Position numbers and translations under genes: made by a program | Shown: one piece after another, positions 47,665 to 56,300 of the stretch | Position numbering within the stretch: the first letter of the stretch is position 1 | Layout: each line of letters opens with the position of its first letter | The notes under the pieces: generated by a model | Databases searched by the model: none | What the model saw: the letters and a program-made list of their open reading frames with translations, nothing else | What the model was told of the DNA's origin: nothing | DNA from: an uncultured Pelagibacteraceae bacterium | Lineage (GTDB): Bacteria > Pseudomonadota > Alphaproteobacteria > Pelagibacterales > Pelagibacteraceae | Assembly: GCA_902595465.1 (NCBI GenBank) | Contig: CACJQE010000001.1 | Span: 1 to 64,000 of the forward strand | Length of the DNA: 64,000 nucleotides | Direction: 5' to 3'

Positions 47665-48657
47665 ATGGAAAAATATTTAAAAAAACTTGAATTAAGTGAA
47701 AATTTAACATTACAGGAAAGTATTGAAGCTTTTGAAATTCTGATGAATGGAAAAGCTAATGATAATGAAATTTATAATTTTTTAACTCTACTCTCTAAAA
47801 AGGGTGAAGTTTCAACAGAAATAGCAGGTGGTGTATCAGTGCTTAGAAATAAAGCGGAAAAAGTTAATGTAGATGACTGCATAGATACTTGTGGAACAGG
47901 TGGTGATGGCAAGGATACACTAAACATATCAACTGCTTCCGCATTATTGCTTTCAAGTATGGGCATTAATGTAGCTAAACATGGTAATAAAGCAGTTTCA
48001 TCAAAATGTGGGTCTGCAGATGTTTTGGAAGCATTAAATATAAATATCAACCTGAAACCTAAAGATATTGAAAGTCAAATTAAAAAAAATCATTTTGGAT
48101 TTATGTTTGCTCCAAATTATCATAGCGCAATGAAATATGTTGGTCCAATAAGAAAAAAAATTGGGAAGAGAACAATTTTTAATATGATTGGTCCTTTGAG
48201 TAGTCCAGCTAATGTTGAAAGACAAGTTGTAGGAGTTTTTGAGAAAAAGCTACTTAATATATTTGCTGGTGCCTTAAAAGACTTAAAAATAAAATTTGCT
48301 TGGATTGTTAATAGCAATGATGGTCTAGACGAAATATCACCATATGATAAAACTATCGTTAAACAATTAAGAAATGGTGAAATTAACGAAATAATCATTG
48401 ACCCTAAAGAATTGAATGTAAATGCGGAAAGTTTCGATAAGATAGTTGGGAATGATGCGAAATTTAATTCAGAAAAAATTATAAATATATTTAAAGGTTT
48501 TGATGACGATTTTTCTAAAGCAGTATCATTAAATGCTGCAGCCGGCTTAATTATATCAGAACGAGAAGATAATTTTAAACATGCCTATGAAAAAGCAAGA
48601 GATCATTTGTTATCAGGAAAAACATATTTACATTTAGAAAATTTGAGAAATGCCTGA
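47665..48657 (+). CDS. trpD: Anthranilate phosphoribosyltransferase
   Basis: TrpD joins PRPP to anthranilate. The glycine-rich PRPP loop is TCGTGGDGKDTLNISTAS (about 76-93), followed by VAKHGNKAVSSKCGSADVLEAL and FMFAPNYHSAM, then RTIFNMIGPLSSPA. The 330 residues are standard. It directly follows trpG and overlaps trpC by 8 bp. Confidence 0.96.
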   Translation: MEKYLKKLELSENLTLQESIEAFEILMNGKANDNEIYNFLTLLSKKGEVSTEIAGGVSVLRNKAEKVNVDDCIDTCGTGGDGKDTLNISTASALLLSSMGINVAKHGNKAVSSKCGSADVLEALNININLKPKDIESQIKKNHFGFMFAPNYHSAMKYVGPIRKKIGKRTIFNMIGPLSSPANVERQVVGVFEKKLLNIFAGALKDLKIKFAWIVNSNDGLDEISPYDKTIVKQLRNGEINEIIIDPKELNVNAESFDKIVGNDAKFNSEKIINIFKGFDDDFSKAVSLNAAAGLIISEREDNFKHAYEKARDHLLSGKTYLHLENLRNA

Positions 48658-49441
48658 AAATATATTAGAAAAAATAATTAATAAAAAAAGAAATAAAATT
48701 GAAATATTAAAAAAAAACGTTTCAATAAGTTCACTTAATGATAAAATTTCGAAGCTAGAAAATTATGTAAATTTTAAAGAAAAAATACTAAATAATATAA
48801 ATCACGACAAAATCTCTATTATTGCAGAAATTAAAAAAGCTAGTCCATCAGCCGGTGTAATTATTGAAAATTATAATCCTGTAGAAATTGCTGATATATA
48901 TTTAAAAAATAATGTTACCTGTTTATCAGTTTTAACTGAGGAAGATTTTTTTTTAGGAAACCTAATTCATATTAATAAAATTAAACAAAGAATTAATTTA
49001 CCTATTTTATGTAAAGATTTTTTTGTTGATAAATTTCAAGTTCATCTTTCTCGGAGTTATGGTGCTGATGCTATTTTAATAATTTTAGCTGGCGTTGATG
49101 AAAAAACTGCGGATGAATTATATGAAGAAGCTGAGAAACTTAAAATGTCTGTTATTGTTGAAGTTCACACTGTTGAGGAGGCTAAGAAATCTTTAAAGTA
49201 CAAAGGTGCATTAATAGGGATAAACAATAGAAATTTAAAAACACTTAAAACAGATATAAATACAACCTATGATATTCATAATATTTTAACTAATCATCAA
49301 GGACCATTAATTTCAGAGAGTGGGATAAAGAATAAAGAGGATGTTTTAAAAATAGCCTCAGAAACTAAAATAAAAACATTTCTAATTGGTGAATCAATTT
49401 TAAAAAATTTAAAAAATAATAATATTTTTTCTATTTTATGA
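48650..49441 (+). CDS. trpC: Indole-3-glycerol phosphate synthase
   Basis: TrpC closes the indole ring. Catalytic lysines and glutamates are in IIAEIKKASPSAG (about 57-69) and LCKDFFVDKFQV, with VIVEVHTVEEA, GINNRNLKTL and SESGIKNKEDV marking later strands of the TIM barrel. At 263 residues it is stand-alone, not fused to TrpF. The trp block ends here; trpF, trpA and trpB are not in the window. Confidence 0.96.
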   Translation: MPENILEKIINKKRNKIEILKKNVSISSLNDKISKLENYVNFKEKILNNINHDKISIIAEIKKASPSAGVIIENYNPVEIADIYLKNNVTCLSVLTEEDFFLGNLIHINKIKQRINLPILCKDFFVDKFQVHLSRSYGADAILIILAGVDEKTADELYEEAEKLKMSVIVEVHTVEEAKKSLKYKGALIGINNRNLKTLKTDINTTYDIHNILTNHQGPLISESGIKNKEDVLKIASETKIKTFLIGESILKNLKNNNIFSIL

Positions 49442-49487
49442 AAAAAGTGTTGAATTTATTATCATTTTAACTGTTGTTTAATTGAAA

Positions 49488-49502
49488 GAACTTTTATAGA
49501 AC
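49488..49502 (+). promoter_or_regulatory. LexA (SOS) box upstream of lexA
   Basis: GAAC at 49488-49491 and GAAC at 49499-49502 are separated by exactly 7 bp. This is the alphaproteobacterial LexA operator (GTTC-N7-GTTC read on the other strand), which is a direct repeat unlike the E. coli palindrome. It lies 22 bp before the lexA start at 49525, consistent with autorepression. Confidence 0.85.
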
Positions 49503-49524
49503 ATTGATGTACACAATTTGTTCT

Positions 49525-50211
49525 ATGTTAACAAAAAAACAAAAAAACCTGCTTTTATTTATCAACAAGAAGTTGAGATCTAGTGGCGTATCTCCTTCTT
49601 ACGAGGAAATGAAAGAGTCACTAAATCTTAAGTCTAAATCTGGAATTCATAGATTGATTAGTGCCTTAGAAGAAAGAGGCTTTATTAAAAGATTGGCTCA
49701 TAAAGCAAGGGCCTTAGAAGTTATTAAGTTACCTGAAACAGCTTCTGCAAATGATATTTATAACAGTTTTTCACCAAGTGTAATTAAAGGTGGTCTTGAT
49801 GAAAGTTCAAATCGAGATAATTCAGATGAAAATGAAATACCTGTGTTAGGTAAAATTGCTGCAGGTACACCTGTTGAAGCAATTCAAAATGAAGTTTCTA
49901 GTATACCTTTGCCTTCCAATATTGAGAAAAATGGAGAATTTTTTGGATTAAAAGTGCAAGGAGATTCAATGATTGAAGCTGGAATAAATGATGGCGATAC
50001 AGTAATTGTGAAAAAAGCTGATACAGCTGAAAATGGAAAAATAGTAGTCGCGTTAATTGACGATCATGAGGCAATGCTAAAAAGAATAAGAAGAAAAGGT
50101 AAGACTGTAGCTTTGGAAAGTGCTAATAGAAATTACGAAACTAAAATATTTGGTCCTGATAGAGTAAAAGTTCAAGGAATTCTAGTATCTTTATATAGAA
50201 ACTTTTCCTAA
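49525..50211 (+). CDS. lexA: SOS-response repressor LexA
   Basis: LexA represses DNA-repair genes and self-cleaves when RecA is activated. The start is ATG 49525 ([10 protein letters not shown]), giving 228 residues; the ATG at 49504 would leave only 1 bp after the operator. A winged helix ([23 protein letters not shown]) is followed by the cleavage site AAG ([10 protein letters not shown]), catalytic Ser in [10 protein letters not shown] and Lys in AMLKRI. Unlike many alphaproteobacteria there is no comEC between it and gltX. Confidence 0.95.
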   Translation: MLTKKQKNLLLFINKKLRSSGVSPSYEEMKESLNLKSKSGIHRLISALEERGFIKRLAHKARALEVIKLPETASANDIYNSFSPSVIKGGLDESSNRDNSDENEIPVLGKIAAGTPVEAIQNEVSSIPLPSNIEKNGEFFGLKVQGDSMIEAGINDGDTVIVKKADTAENGKIVVALIDDHEAMLKRIRRKGKTVALESANRNYETKIFGPDRVKVQGILVSLYRNFS

Positions 50212-50230
50212 AATAGTCTAAATAAATCTG

Positions 50231-51625
50231 ATGAAAACTGTAGCAACTAGATTTGCTCCATCACCAACAGGACCTTTACACATTGGAGGAGTGAGAACCG
50301 CATTATTCAATTGGCTTTTTTCAAAAAATAAAGGTGGTAAATTTTATCTAAGAATAGAGGATACGGATAAAGAAAGGTCTAAAGATGAATTCAAGAATCA
50401 AATAATTAATTCTTTAAAATGGATAGGAATTCACTATGAAGATAATGAATATATTCAATCAGATAAAATAAATGATCATGTAAAAGTAGCTTATGAATTG
50501 TTAAAAAAAGGTTTAGCTTATAAATGCTATTGTTCTAGTGATGAAATTGAAGAACAGAAAAAAAGGGCAAAACAAAAAAAAATACCATATATTTATAATA
50601 GAAAATGGAGAAATAAGGGAGAAGCCGATGCTCCAAAAGGAATTGATCCTGTAATTAGATTTAAAAGTAAAGTTGAAGGAAAAACTATCTTAAAGGATTT
50701 GGTGCAGGGAAATATAGAAATAGAAAATAATACTATTGAAGACTTTATTATATTAAGAGCAGATGGATCACCTACATATAATTTATCAGCATCTGTGGAT
50801 GATCATTTAATGGGCATGACACATATAATTAGAGGTGATGATCATAAAATAAATACATTCAAACAAATACAAATTTATGAAGCTATGATTTGGCAAGTGC
50901 CATCTTTTGCTCATATACCGCTAATTCATACTATTGAAGGAAAAAAACTGTCAAAAAGGGATAATGCATCAACATTAGATGATTACTCTAAAATTGGAAT
51001 TATGCCTAATGCTCTTAGGAACTACCTTCTAAGATTGGGATGGTCATACAAAGATAAGGAGATTTTTGACTTAGACGAAAGTATCAAATACTTTAATTTA
51101 GAAGGGATTGGAAAATCACCCTCAAAATTAGATATTAGTAGAATTTATTCAATGAATGAACACTATATCAAAAATATAGATGAAAATGATCTATTTAATT
51201 TTTTAAAAAGTTATTGTGAAAGATATAAAGAAACAATACCTGATTTAGCACAAAAAAAGATAAGAAATTCATTACATTTCTTAAAAAATAAAGCAAAAAC
51301 TTTGGAGGATATCTACAAAAATTCGAAGTTTTTAATAAATGATAAAGTACAAATCGAGAATGAAGATAAAAAACTTTTAGATGAGACAGCTGTTAAAATT
51401 ATTAAATTATTTTGCGATGATATAAATAAACTTTCAGATTTTACTAGAGAAACATTAGAACCAATAATTAATAATCTAATAAAGAATAATAACACAAATT
51501 TTAAAGGTGTCGGACAACCGTTAAGAATATGCTTAACAGGATCAAAGTTTGGACCGGGTATATATGATATATTATGTTCCTTAGGTAAAGAGGAAGTTTC
51601 TAAAAGATTATCTCAAATAAGATAG
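50231..51625 (+). CDS. gltX: Glutamyl-tRNA synthetase
   Basis: Class I synthetase with FAPSPTGPLHIGGVRTALFN (HIGH-type, about 7-26), YCYCSSDEIEEQ-like region (KCYCSSDEI), HIIRGDDH and KKLSKRDNAS (KMSKS-type). The 464 residues fit alphaproteobacterial GltX. Many alphaproteobacteria use one such enzyme for Glu and mischarged Gln tRNAs with GatCAB. The 3' end overlaps the convergent lpxB by 18 bp. Confidence 0.96.
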   Translation: MKTVATRFAPSPTGPLHIGGVRTALFNWLFSKNKGGKFYLRIEDTDKERSKDEFKNQIINSLKWIGIHYEDNEYIQSDKINDHVKVAYELLKKGLAYKCYCSSDEIEEQKKRAKQKKIPYIYNRKWRNKGEADAPKGIDPVIRFKSKVEGKTILKDLVQGNIEIENNTIEDFIILRADGSPTYNLSASVDDHLMGMTHIIRGDDHKINTFKQIQIYEAMIWQVPSFAHIPLIHTIEGKKLSKRDNASTLDDYSKIGIMPNALRNYLLRLGWSYKDKEIFDLDESIKYFNLEGIGKSPSKLDISRIYSMNEHYIKNIDENDLFNFLKSYCERYKETIPDLAQKKIRNSLHFLKNKAKTLEDIYKNSKFLINDKVQIENEDKKLLDETAVKIIKLFCDDINKLSDFTRETLEPIINNLIKNNNTNFKGVGQPLRICLTGSKFGPGIYDILCSLGKEEVSKRLSQIR

Positions 51626-52735
51626 CAAAACATTAGAAGCTTCATTGCTAGATGAAGTAGTCGATCTTAATTTCTCAATAGTTTTATTAACTTGTTTTAA
51701 TTGTTCATTTATAAGATCGGGTTTTTTTAAAAAATAATTAACTGTTTTATATATTTCATGTGCATTACATTCATTTTGTAGAAGCTCTGGAATAACTTCT
51801 TTATTGTTAATAATATTTATCATGTTTACAAATTTAATTTTCAAAAATGATTTAGCTATAAAAAAATTTAGAAAATTCATTTTATAGATTATTATTGAAG
51901 GCACACTATATTTACAAACTTCTAAAGAAACTGTACCAGATTTAACAATTGCAAAAATAGATTTTTTAATTACAGCATTTTTTAATTTTTCATCTGAAAT
52001 TATTTCAATATTTTCTAAATTATTTTTATTAATAATTTGTGATAAATATTTTTTTGATCTATCAGTTGCATGAAAAATATATCTATAATCAATTTTTTCT
52101 TCATTCATTTTTTTAATAAATTCAATAAGTATAGGTAAATGTGATTTTAACTCTGATAATCTACTACCAGGAAAAATTGAAATAATTTTACCCTTTAATA
52201 ATTCTTTTATTTCAATCTTTTCATGATTTAAATTATCTAAAATTGGATGACCAACAAATGTATTTTTAATTTTTTCTTTATCAAAATATTTTTTTTCAAA
52301 ATCAAATAATAAAAGAATATGATCTATAAAACTTTTCATTTTTTTTACTCTACCCTCTCTCCAAGCCCAAACTTTTGGGGCAATAAAATGAATAGTTTTA
52401 ATGTTTGGTTTTTTTAATTTAATATCTTTTGTAACACGAAGAGTAAAATCCGGACTATCGACACTAAATAAGATATCAGGATTAAAATCTAAAATTTTTT
52501 TTACAGTTTCATTAATTTTTTTTTTTATTTTAAAAATATTCAATAAAACATCTGTAAAAGCAATATAAGTAATATCTTTTTGATCATATATTGATTTAAT
52601 ACCTATAGAATTTAAATGTTGACCTCCAACAGATAAATATTGAATATCATTTTTTGTTTTTTTTAATTCTTTAACTACTTCTGAAGCTAACTTATCGCCA
52701 GATGGCTCACCCGTTAAAATGAAAATCTTTTTCAT
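51608..52735 (-). CDS. lpxB: Lipid-A-disaccharide synthase
   Basis: LpxB joins UDP-2,3-diacylglucosamine with lipid X. ILTGEPSGDKLASEVV (about 5-20), GGQHLNSIG, SVDSPDFTLRV, APKVWAWREGRVKKMK and GSRLSELKSHLPIL are signature stretches of this GT19 enzyme. At 375 residues it is complete. It overlaps lpxI by 4 bp and is the last gene of the envelope operon. Confidence 0.95.
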   Translation of the reverse strand: MKKIFILTGEPSGDKLASEVVKELKKTKNDIQYLSVGGQHLNSIGIKSIYDQKDITYIAFTDVLLNIFKIKKKINETVKKILDFNPDILFSVDSPDFTLRVTKDIKLKKPNIKTIHFIAPKVWAWREGRVKKMKSFIDHILLLFDFEKKYFDKEKIKNTFVGHPILDNLNHEKIEIKELLKGKIISIFPGSRLSELKSHLPILIEFIKKMNEEKIDYRYIFHATDRSKKYLSQIINKNNLENIEIISDEKLKNAVIKKSIFAIVKSGTVSLEVCKYSVPSIIIYKMNFLNFFIAKSFLKIKFVNMINIINNKEVIPELLQNECNAHEIYKTVNYFLKKPDLINEQLKQVNKTIEKLRSTTSSSNEASNVLLSYLR

Positions 52736-53523
52736 ATAGCAATCACAAAAATATTATTTTTATCAGCAAATTTGAAAGCTTTGTGTTTATCTAAAAATAT
52801 ATTATGACCAGCTTTGACAACAATTCCTTTAATATATGCCTTTTTACAATCTTTTAATGTATCCAGACCGATAGTTGGCAAATCAACACGTAAATCTTGC
52901 TTAGATTTAGGCATTTTTAACAAGAGTTTATTCTGTAACTTATTGTTTCTTAATGATTTTAACATATCCATTGTACCTTTTCTTTTTTCAAGAGAAATAG
53001 TCTTATGATTATTGATTACTAATGCTTGAACATGATTAAATGAATTCGATTTATTTAAGATTTGAATTCCCTTTTTAATTATTATTTTATCAATCTTACT
53101 AGGTTTCAATTTAGTATAGCATCCTTTGCTTAGGGTTAATTCTGGATTATATGTGTTTAATCTAATAACTTTTATTTTGTTTTCTGATAAAATATTAATC
53201 AATTCTTTTAATATAGCTGCATCTCCTAATTTAGATGCTTTTATAATTCTAGGAATATAATAGATACCTTTAAGATCTAATTTTAATTTAGATATTCTTG
53301 GTTTTATAATATTTCCAGCAAATAAAACTTTTTTACATTTTTTTGATTTAATTAATTCTAATATTGTACCAAATTTTCCAATATTAATAAAATAACTGTT
53401 TTTATCTTTTTTGAATAAATTATTTTTTGATAAATCTATTATGAAATATTTAATTTTTTTTTTTTTTAAACTTTTTAAAATTTCTATTGGTAGTTTTTTT
53501 TCCCCTAAAAATAAACCAATCAT
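52732..53523 (-). CDS. lpxI: UDP-2,3-diacylglucosamine pyrophosphatase LpxI
   Basis: LpxI hydrolyses UDP-2,3-diacylglucosamine to lipid X in bacteria that lack LpxH. The 263-residue protein shows the family pattern: a short N-terminal domain (MIGLFLGEKKLPIEIL), then GDAAILKELINIL, the C-terminal DLRVDLPTIGLDTLKDC and GIVVKAGHNIFLDK. It sits between lpxA and lpxB with 4-bp overlaps, which secures the call. Its presence argues against the phosphoesterase at 15725 being LpxH. Confidence 0.93.
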   Translation of the reverse strand: MIGLFLGEKKLPIEILKSLKKKKIKYFIIDLSKNNLFKKDKNSYFINIGKFGTILELIKSKKCKKVLFAGNIIKPRISKLKLDLKGIYYIPRIIKASKLGDAAILKELINILSENKIKVIRLNTYNPELTLSKGCYTKLKPSKIDKIIIKKGIQILNKSNSFNHVQALVINNHKTISLEKRKGTMDMLKSLRNNKLQNKLLLKMPKSKQDLRVDLPTIGLDTLKDCKKAYIKGIVVKAGHNIFLDKHKAFKFADKNNIFVIAI

Positions 53524-54305
53524 TTAATATTTTCTGGAAGAGACACTGGCCTTTTTTTGTCAGCATTTAAAAAATCTATTATAATTTTAGTGTATTTATT
53601 TTCCTTCATTTCTAAATCTAGATTTTCTATATTTGATCTAAAATTTTGATTACTAAAAACTATGTCATAGAATTTTTGTAAAATTTTAATATCTTTATTT
53701 AAAAATCTAGCTCTTCTAAGTCCAATAAGATTTAGCCCAACTAAATTATTTCTATTTCCCAACGATAAACCAAAAGGAATTACGTCACTTAAAACCCCAG
53801 TCATTCCACCAATCATTGCTAAATTTCCTATTCTTGAAAATTGATGTATTGCACAACTACCTCCAACTATTGCATAGTCTTCTATGCTAACATGACCCCC
53901 TACTTGTACATTATTTGCCAATACAATATTATTACCTAAATGACAGTCATGAGCAACATGACAATAGACCATTAATAAATTGTTGTTTCCCAGCCTTGTA
54001 ATTGTACCACCCTGTGTAGTTCCTGGATTGATATTAACATATTCTCTAAGTTTATTATTATCTCCAATTATAATTGAATTTTTTTCTCCTTTATATTTTA
54101 AATCTTGTGGTGGTGTTCCTAAAGATACAAAAGGAAATATTTCATTATTTTTTCCAATTTTAGTATTTCCTTTAATGCTTATATGAGAATATAATTTTGA
54201 ATTTGGGCCTATCTCTACATCTGGTCCAATTACACAATATGGTCCAATGTCAACACTCTCTGAAATTTTCGCTTTGCTATCAATTATTGCAGTATGATGT
54301 ATCAC
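53520..54305 (-). CDS. lpxA: UDP-N-acetylglucosamine acyltransferase LpxA
   Basis: LpxA starts lipid A synthesis with a left-handed beta helix of hexapeptide repeats. The catalytic His is in VYCHVAHDCHLGNN, and GLNLIGLRRARF and the C-terminal helical domain are typical. I set the start at GTG 54305 because translation from there gives MIHHTAIID, the usual LpxA beginning, and 261 residues, close to the 262 of E. coli. The longer frame to 54320 adds five non-homologous residues. Confidence 0.95.
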   Translation of the reverse strand: MIHHTAIIDSKAKISESVDIGPYCVIGPDVEIGPNSKLYSHISIKGNTKIGKNNEIFPFVSLGTPPQDLKYKGEKNSIIIGDNNKLREYVNINPGTTQGGTITRLGNNNLLMVYCHVAHDCHLGNNIVLANNVQVGGHVSIEDYAIVGGSCAIHQFSRIGNLAMIGGMTGVLSDVIPFGLSLGNRNNLVGLNLIGLRRARFLNKDIKILQKFYDIVFSNQNFRSNIENLDLEMKENKYTKIIIDFLNADKKRPVSLPENIK

Positions 54306-54352
54306 AATTAAAAATAACAAATTATTATTTAATTGCTTATCAAGAATTACTA

Positions 54353-54808
54353 CTAATTATTTCTTTTATCTACTATTGTTGCGGCCCATTGTGCATCCGC
54401 CATTTTTTTCCCATTTACAATCGCTTCCCCTTGATATTTCCACACTCTACCATGCGATCTAATTGCTTCAATATTTAGTTCTAATCTGCAATCAGGTATG
54501 ACTGGACTTCTAAAACGTGCTTTATCAACAGTCATTAAAAAAACTAATTTGTTTTCGTATGTTTTTTTATCAATACCAGCTGCTGTTAAAGCAGCTGCTG
54601 CTTGACCAAATGCCTCAACAATTAATACACCTGGCATTACTGGTTCACCAGGAAAATGACCTTGAAAAAAAAAACTATCTTTTTTGACATTAACAATAGC
54701 AGTAGCTGATTTGAGCTTTTTAATATTTATTAACTCGTCTATTAGAAGCATTGGTTCTCTGTGAGGTAACAAATCTTTAATTTGCTCTTTATTCAAACTA
54801 TCTGACAT
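54353..54808 (-). CDS. fabZ: (3R)-hydroxyacyl-ACP dehydratase FabZ
   Basis: The hot-dog fold dehydratase of fatty-acid elongation. LPHREPMLLIDEL (about 14-26) and HFPGEPVMPGVLIVEAFGQA (catalytic His and Glu) are both present, as is DKARFRSPVIPDCRLEL. The 151 residues are normal. It lies between lpxD and lpxA, where it competes for the hydroxyacyl-ACP used by both acyltransferases. Confidence 0.96.
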   Translation of the reverse strand: MSDSLNKEQIKDLLPHREPMLLIDELINIKKLKSATAIVNVKKDSFFFQGHFPGEPVMPGVLIVEAFGQAAAALTAAGIDKKTYENKLVFLMTVDKARFRSPVIPDCRLELNIEAIRSHGRVWKYQGEAIVNGKKMADAQWAATIVDKRNN

Positions 54809-55783
54809 CTATTTATTTTCCTTTATAAATTTTCTTATATCTTTTGCAGGATATCCCATCACTTTAGAGTTGTCTGGAATATTTTTTATAACACCACTAC
54901 CTCCTCCAATTTGTACATTATTTCCAACTTTTAAATGACCTGAAATACCAGCCTGTCCACCAATTAAAACTTTTTCTCCTACTGATGAACTACCTGCAAA
55001 GCCTACTTGAGCGGTTATTATGCAATTTTTACCAATATTCACATTATGAGCAATATGTACTTGATTATCAATAAAAGTATTTTTTCCTATTACAGTGTTT
55101 GATAATGATCCTCTATCAATTGTATTATTGCAACCAATTTCAACATTATCTTCAATTACAACAATACCAATATGAGGATATCTATAATTTTTATTATTAT
55201 TTGGAAAAAAACCAAAACCTTTTTTTCCAATAATAGCAGAGTCTAGAATTCTTACATTATTACCAATAATTGAGTTTTTAATTAAAACATTATTTCCAAT
55301 TATACAATTAGAACCTATTACAACATTACTTTCAATAATTGTGTTATGACCAATCATAGATTTTGATCCAATTTTAACATTTTCACCAATAAGAGTATTT
55401 TTTCCAAAAAAAACTTTATTAAAACTTTTTATTTTAGGTGCAGCAAGATTTAAATCAATCGTATCATTTAGAGAATCTGGGTAAAACAAACTTGTAACTA
55501 ACGCGACAGATTTTAATACATTTTCAACAACTATTGCCTTACTATAGTTTTGTACTTTATTTTTATATTTTTTGTTAGTGATTATAAAGTTGGCCTTGCA
55601 ATTTTTTAGTAAGTCAAAATATCTATGAGAGTTGTAAAAACTTATATCATTTTTTTTTGCGCTTCTTAAATCTTTAATATCATTAATAATAGTTTTATCA
55701 TTGTCCTTGATAAACAATAACTTTTTAATTTCTGATAATGTAACTTTAGTTTTTTTTTTAAAAAAAAAATTTTTTTTATTCAT
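54809..55783 (-). CDS. lpxD: UDP-3-O-acylglucosamine N-acyltransferase LpxD
   Basis: LpxD adds the second hydroxyacyl chain in lipid A synthesis. The N-terminal uridine-binding domain (about 14-105) precedes a long hexapeptide-repeat helix (NTLIGENVKIGSKSMIGHNT and on), with catalytic His in HIAHNVNIGKNC. The 324 residues are standard. The start overlaps the skp-like gene by 8 bp. Confidence 0.95.
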   Translation of the reverse strand: MNKKNFFFKKKTKVTLSEIKKLLFIKDNDKTIINDIKDLRSAKKNDISFYNSHRYFDLLKNCKANFIITNKKYKNKVQNYSKAIVVENVLKSVALVTSLFYPDSLNDTIDLNLAAPKIKSFNKVFFGKNTLIGENVKIGSKSMIGHNTIIESNVVIGSNCIIGNNVLIKNSIIGNNVRILDSAIIGKKGFGFFPNNNKNYRYPHIGIVVIEDNVEIGCNNTIDRGSLSNTVIGKNTFIDNQVHIAHNVNIGKNCIITAQVGFAGSSSVGEKVLIGGQAGISGHLKVGNNVQIGGGSGVIKNIPDNSKVMGYPAKDIRKFIKENK

Positions 55784-56300
55784 CCTTCATCAAGTTTTTA
55801 TTTTCTGTTTCTTTATTTAAAATTTCTAAAATTGAATTAGTTATATCAAGTGTTTTAGAACCAACTACTATATTTTTTTTTTCTATAACTAATTCAATAT
55901 TATTTTTATCAACATAGTTAGTTAATAATGGATTTAAAATTTTTAAGATTTTTTTGCTATAATTCTTTTTTTGACCAGATAAATCTAATTTTAATTTTCT
56001 TCTCTTTTTTTGATATTCCGTGAACATAACATTAATTTCTTTTAATTTATTATTCAACTCTTCTTCACTTAGAATATTTTTTTGATTATTAATCTCATTT
56101 TCTTTTTTTTTAATTTTTTTTTCTGTTGTTGTTAATTCCAGATCATTTTTATCTTGGATTATTTTAACTTTCGATTTATAAAATTTTCCAAGTTTCGAAT
56201 TATCAATTATATATTGTATGTCTATATATACAGTTTTATTTACAGCTTGAACATTTTGACTGAAAAAAAAAAATATTATTAAAAAAAAAAGACTTTTCAT
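55776..56300 (-). CDS. skp: OmpH/Skp-family periplasmic chaperone
   Basis: The 174-residue protein has a signal peptide (1-19, ending VQA) and a long charged coiled coil (about 50-125) that would form the tentacles of the Skp trimer. The small beta body is made from the VYIDIQYIIDNS and IELVIEKKNIVVGS segments. It follows bamA with one shared base, the usual order, and would escort outer-membrane proteins to BamA. Confidence 0.9.
   Translation of the reverse strand: MKSLFFLIIFFFFSQNVQAVNKTVYIDIQYIIDNSKLGKFYKSKVKIIQDKNDLELTTTEKKIKKKENEINNQKNILSEEELNNKLKEINVMFTEYQKKRRKLKLDLSGQKKNYSKKILKILNPLLTNYVDKNNIELVIEKKNIVVGSKTLDITNSILEILNKETENKNLMKDE

Noticed and set aside
54197-54478. A 93-codon plus-strand frame opposite lpxA/fabZ
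   Set aside because: Overlaps two conserved genes antisense and resembles no family.
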